From Falsibacillus albus (GTDB lineage: Bacteria; Bacillota; Bacilli; Bacillales; DSM-25281), in assembly GCF_003668575.1 (NCBI RefSeq), contig NZ_RCVZ01000018.1, positions 1 to 64,000 on the forward strand: a DNA stretch of 64,000 bases, given 5' to 3'. Made by a program: the position numbers and the translations under genes. A model generated the notes under the pieces. The model ran no database searches and was not told the DNA's origin. It saw only the letters and a program-made list of their open reading frames with translations. Positions 63,031 to 64,000 of the stretch are shown here, in pieces; position 1 is the first letter of the stretch; each line of letters starts with the position of its first letter.

Positions 63031-64000
63031 TTAAGGAATGATTTCTTTTGGAACCTCATTCAGCTTAATCGGTTCATTGATTTGTACATTACGATAAGTA
63101 ATGGAATATTGAATATGATTGTTGGAATCAAATTCAAGCAGTTTGAGGATGATTCCCGTTTCCTTGTCCACCCATAACTCAAAATGATTGGGGACGTTTG
63201 ATTGTTTGGAATTGATCATGCTTCCTTTTAAAACCATGCATATTCTATCAAAGTATTCCTTACTTCCATTGGTAATACTCCAGTTGTCCATATCTGCTAA
63301 GTAGTTATATACGAAGTTTTCATTGAGTAAGGATTCATCCGCCCTAGAAAAATCAGGCATATCATTACGGAATTTGACTAATCTATATTTCCCTTGTCCC
63401 TCAATTCTTGAAGAAAGCTTTTTCTGGTCTGGAGTAAACGTTTCCTTTGCACCGGTAAGTGCTTTTTCTAATACCTTCCCATTCGGAGAAAGCTTGTAGT
63501 GATTGGCATCCGTATTGAAAGAAATCATTCTCGTTCCATTATCTAAGTAGTCTATGTAGGCATAGGCTTTATTCTGAGAAAGATTCACTTTAAACGTGAT
63601 TTCCGGATCTCTTCCGTTTACTGCATCGTGTATTTGGAATGTACCTTTGGCGAGAGTAAAATTATCTACTGTATTAATCATCTTATATACGATTGCTTCT
63701 TTACTTACATGAGCCGTTTCCCAAATGGATTTATCATAGACTTTTTGAGTAGTTACAACTTTGTGGCCATGAGCTGATTTAATCGATGGTGCATCAGCCT
63801 TTTGTGCTGTCCAATAAACGCCAGTCCCGAAAGCGATCAATGCACATGCACTTAAGAGAATATGAACCCCTGATTGAAAGTTGATGCGTTTTTTGGGGAT
63901 GACGTCAGGTTGTTGAAGTTTCTGTAGAATGCTGCGTTGTTGATCAGCATCCAAGCGAAAAGATTTAAATGAACGTTCAAAGGCTTCTTTTATTTCTGGA
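63031..64000 (-). CDS. Membrane-anchored protein, anti-sigma-factor-like (5' end outside window)
   Basis: At least 322 residues; the frame stays open to the right edge, so the start is outside (a TTG at 63954 is internal). Short cytoplasmic part, EAFERSFKSFRLDADQQ, then one transmembrane helix (about 45-65 of the visible part), then an extracellular domain with a LolA/RsiX-like beta pattern. Domain order suggests an anti-sigma factor, but no sigma gene is in view; confident only of the membrane topology. Confidence 0.6.
   Translation of the reverse strand, partial: PEIKEAFERSFKSFRLDADQQRSILQKLQQPDVIPKKRINFQSGVHILLSACALIAFGTGVYWTAQKADAPSIKSAHGHKVVTTQKVYDKSIWETAHVSKEAIVYKMINTVDNFTLAKGTFQIHDAVNGRDPEITFKVNLSQNKAYAYIDYLDNGTRMISFNTDANHYKLSPNGKVLEKALTGAKETFTPDQKKLSSRIEGQGKYRLVKFRNDMPDFSRADESLLNENFVYNYLADMDNWSITNGSKEYFDRICMVLKGSMINSKQSNVPNHFELWVDKETGIILKLLEFDSNNHIQYSITYRNVQINEPIKLNEVPKEIIP

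Overview
The window is chromosomal DNA of a spore-forming Bacillaceae bacterium, a relative of Bacillus subtilis but probably of another genus. Evidence: spore genes (sspE, sspK), B. subtilis-like Shine-Dalgarno sites, and long synteny with the B. subtilis yfhD-yfhE-yfhF-recX-yfhH-yfhJ-yfhP-mutY-yfhS-fabL-sspE-ygaB-ygaC-ygaD-gsaB-bcp-perR-ygzB-ygxA-rrnD segment. The first bases are the 5' end of a 16S rRNA on the minus strand, with leader and tandem P1/P2 promoters, so an rRNA operon lies just outside the left edge.

Layout. 1-9.1 kb: rrn promoters, ygxA, ygzB, perR, a cobalamin adenosyltransferase, a 2-hydroxyacid dehydrogenase, bcp, a small ion channel, a three-gene ABC-2 exporter, gsaB. 9.6-16.7 kb: ygaE and a five-gene peptide permease in app order (D-F-A-B-C). 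17.5-30 kb: ygaD, ygaC, ygaB, sspE, fabL, yfhS, mutY, yfhP, yfhJ, sspK, a YpzG-like gene, yfhH, an SDR, recX, yfhF, yfhE, yfhD. 30-30.2 kb: a gene-free stretch with a cluster of DnaA-box sequences. 30.5-33.4 kb: the cold-sensing membrane fluidity module des-desK-desR. 33.7-40.1 kb: glutamate synthase. 41.3-48.4 kb: a catabolic-looking cluster with an ornithine-cyclodeaminase-like enzyme, a divergent M19 dipeptidase, a CocE-type hydrolase and a YheO/DauR-like regulator, plus a C45 acyltransferase nearby. 48.7-61 kb: an accessory region rich in GNAT acetyltransferases, hydrolases, a methyltransferase, a MEDS sensor and a broken P-loop kinase. 61-64 kb: a YIEGIA pair, small membrane proteins, and a membrane-anchored protein cut by the right edge.

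The left two thirds is core housekeeping, stress and sporulation DNA. The right third is more variable and holds most of the dispersed repeats. Three repeat types recur: a 13-base sequence GGTGACAGGCACC, often inside or forming terminator hairpins; a 130-290 bp family of long hairpin elements ending in GTTGATT/AATCAAC; and a single hairpin element at 28.2 kb lying between 25-bp direct repeats. I saw no transposase, prophage, CRISPR or tRNA. The best leads for something undescribed are the 41-48 kb amide/peptide-degradation cluster, the DnaA-box cluster, and the repeats that act as terminators or sit between operon genes.
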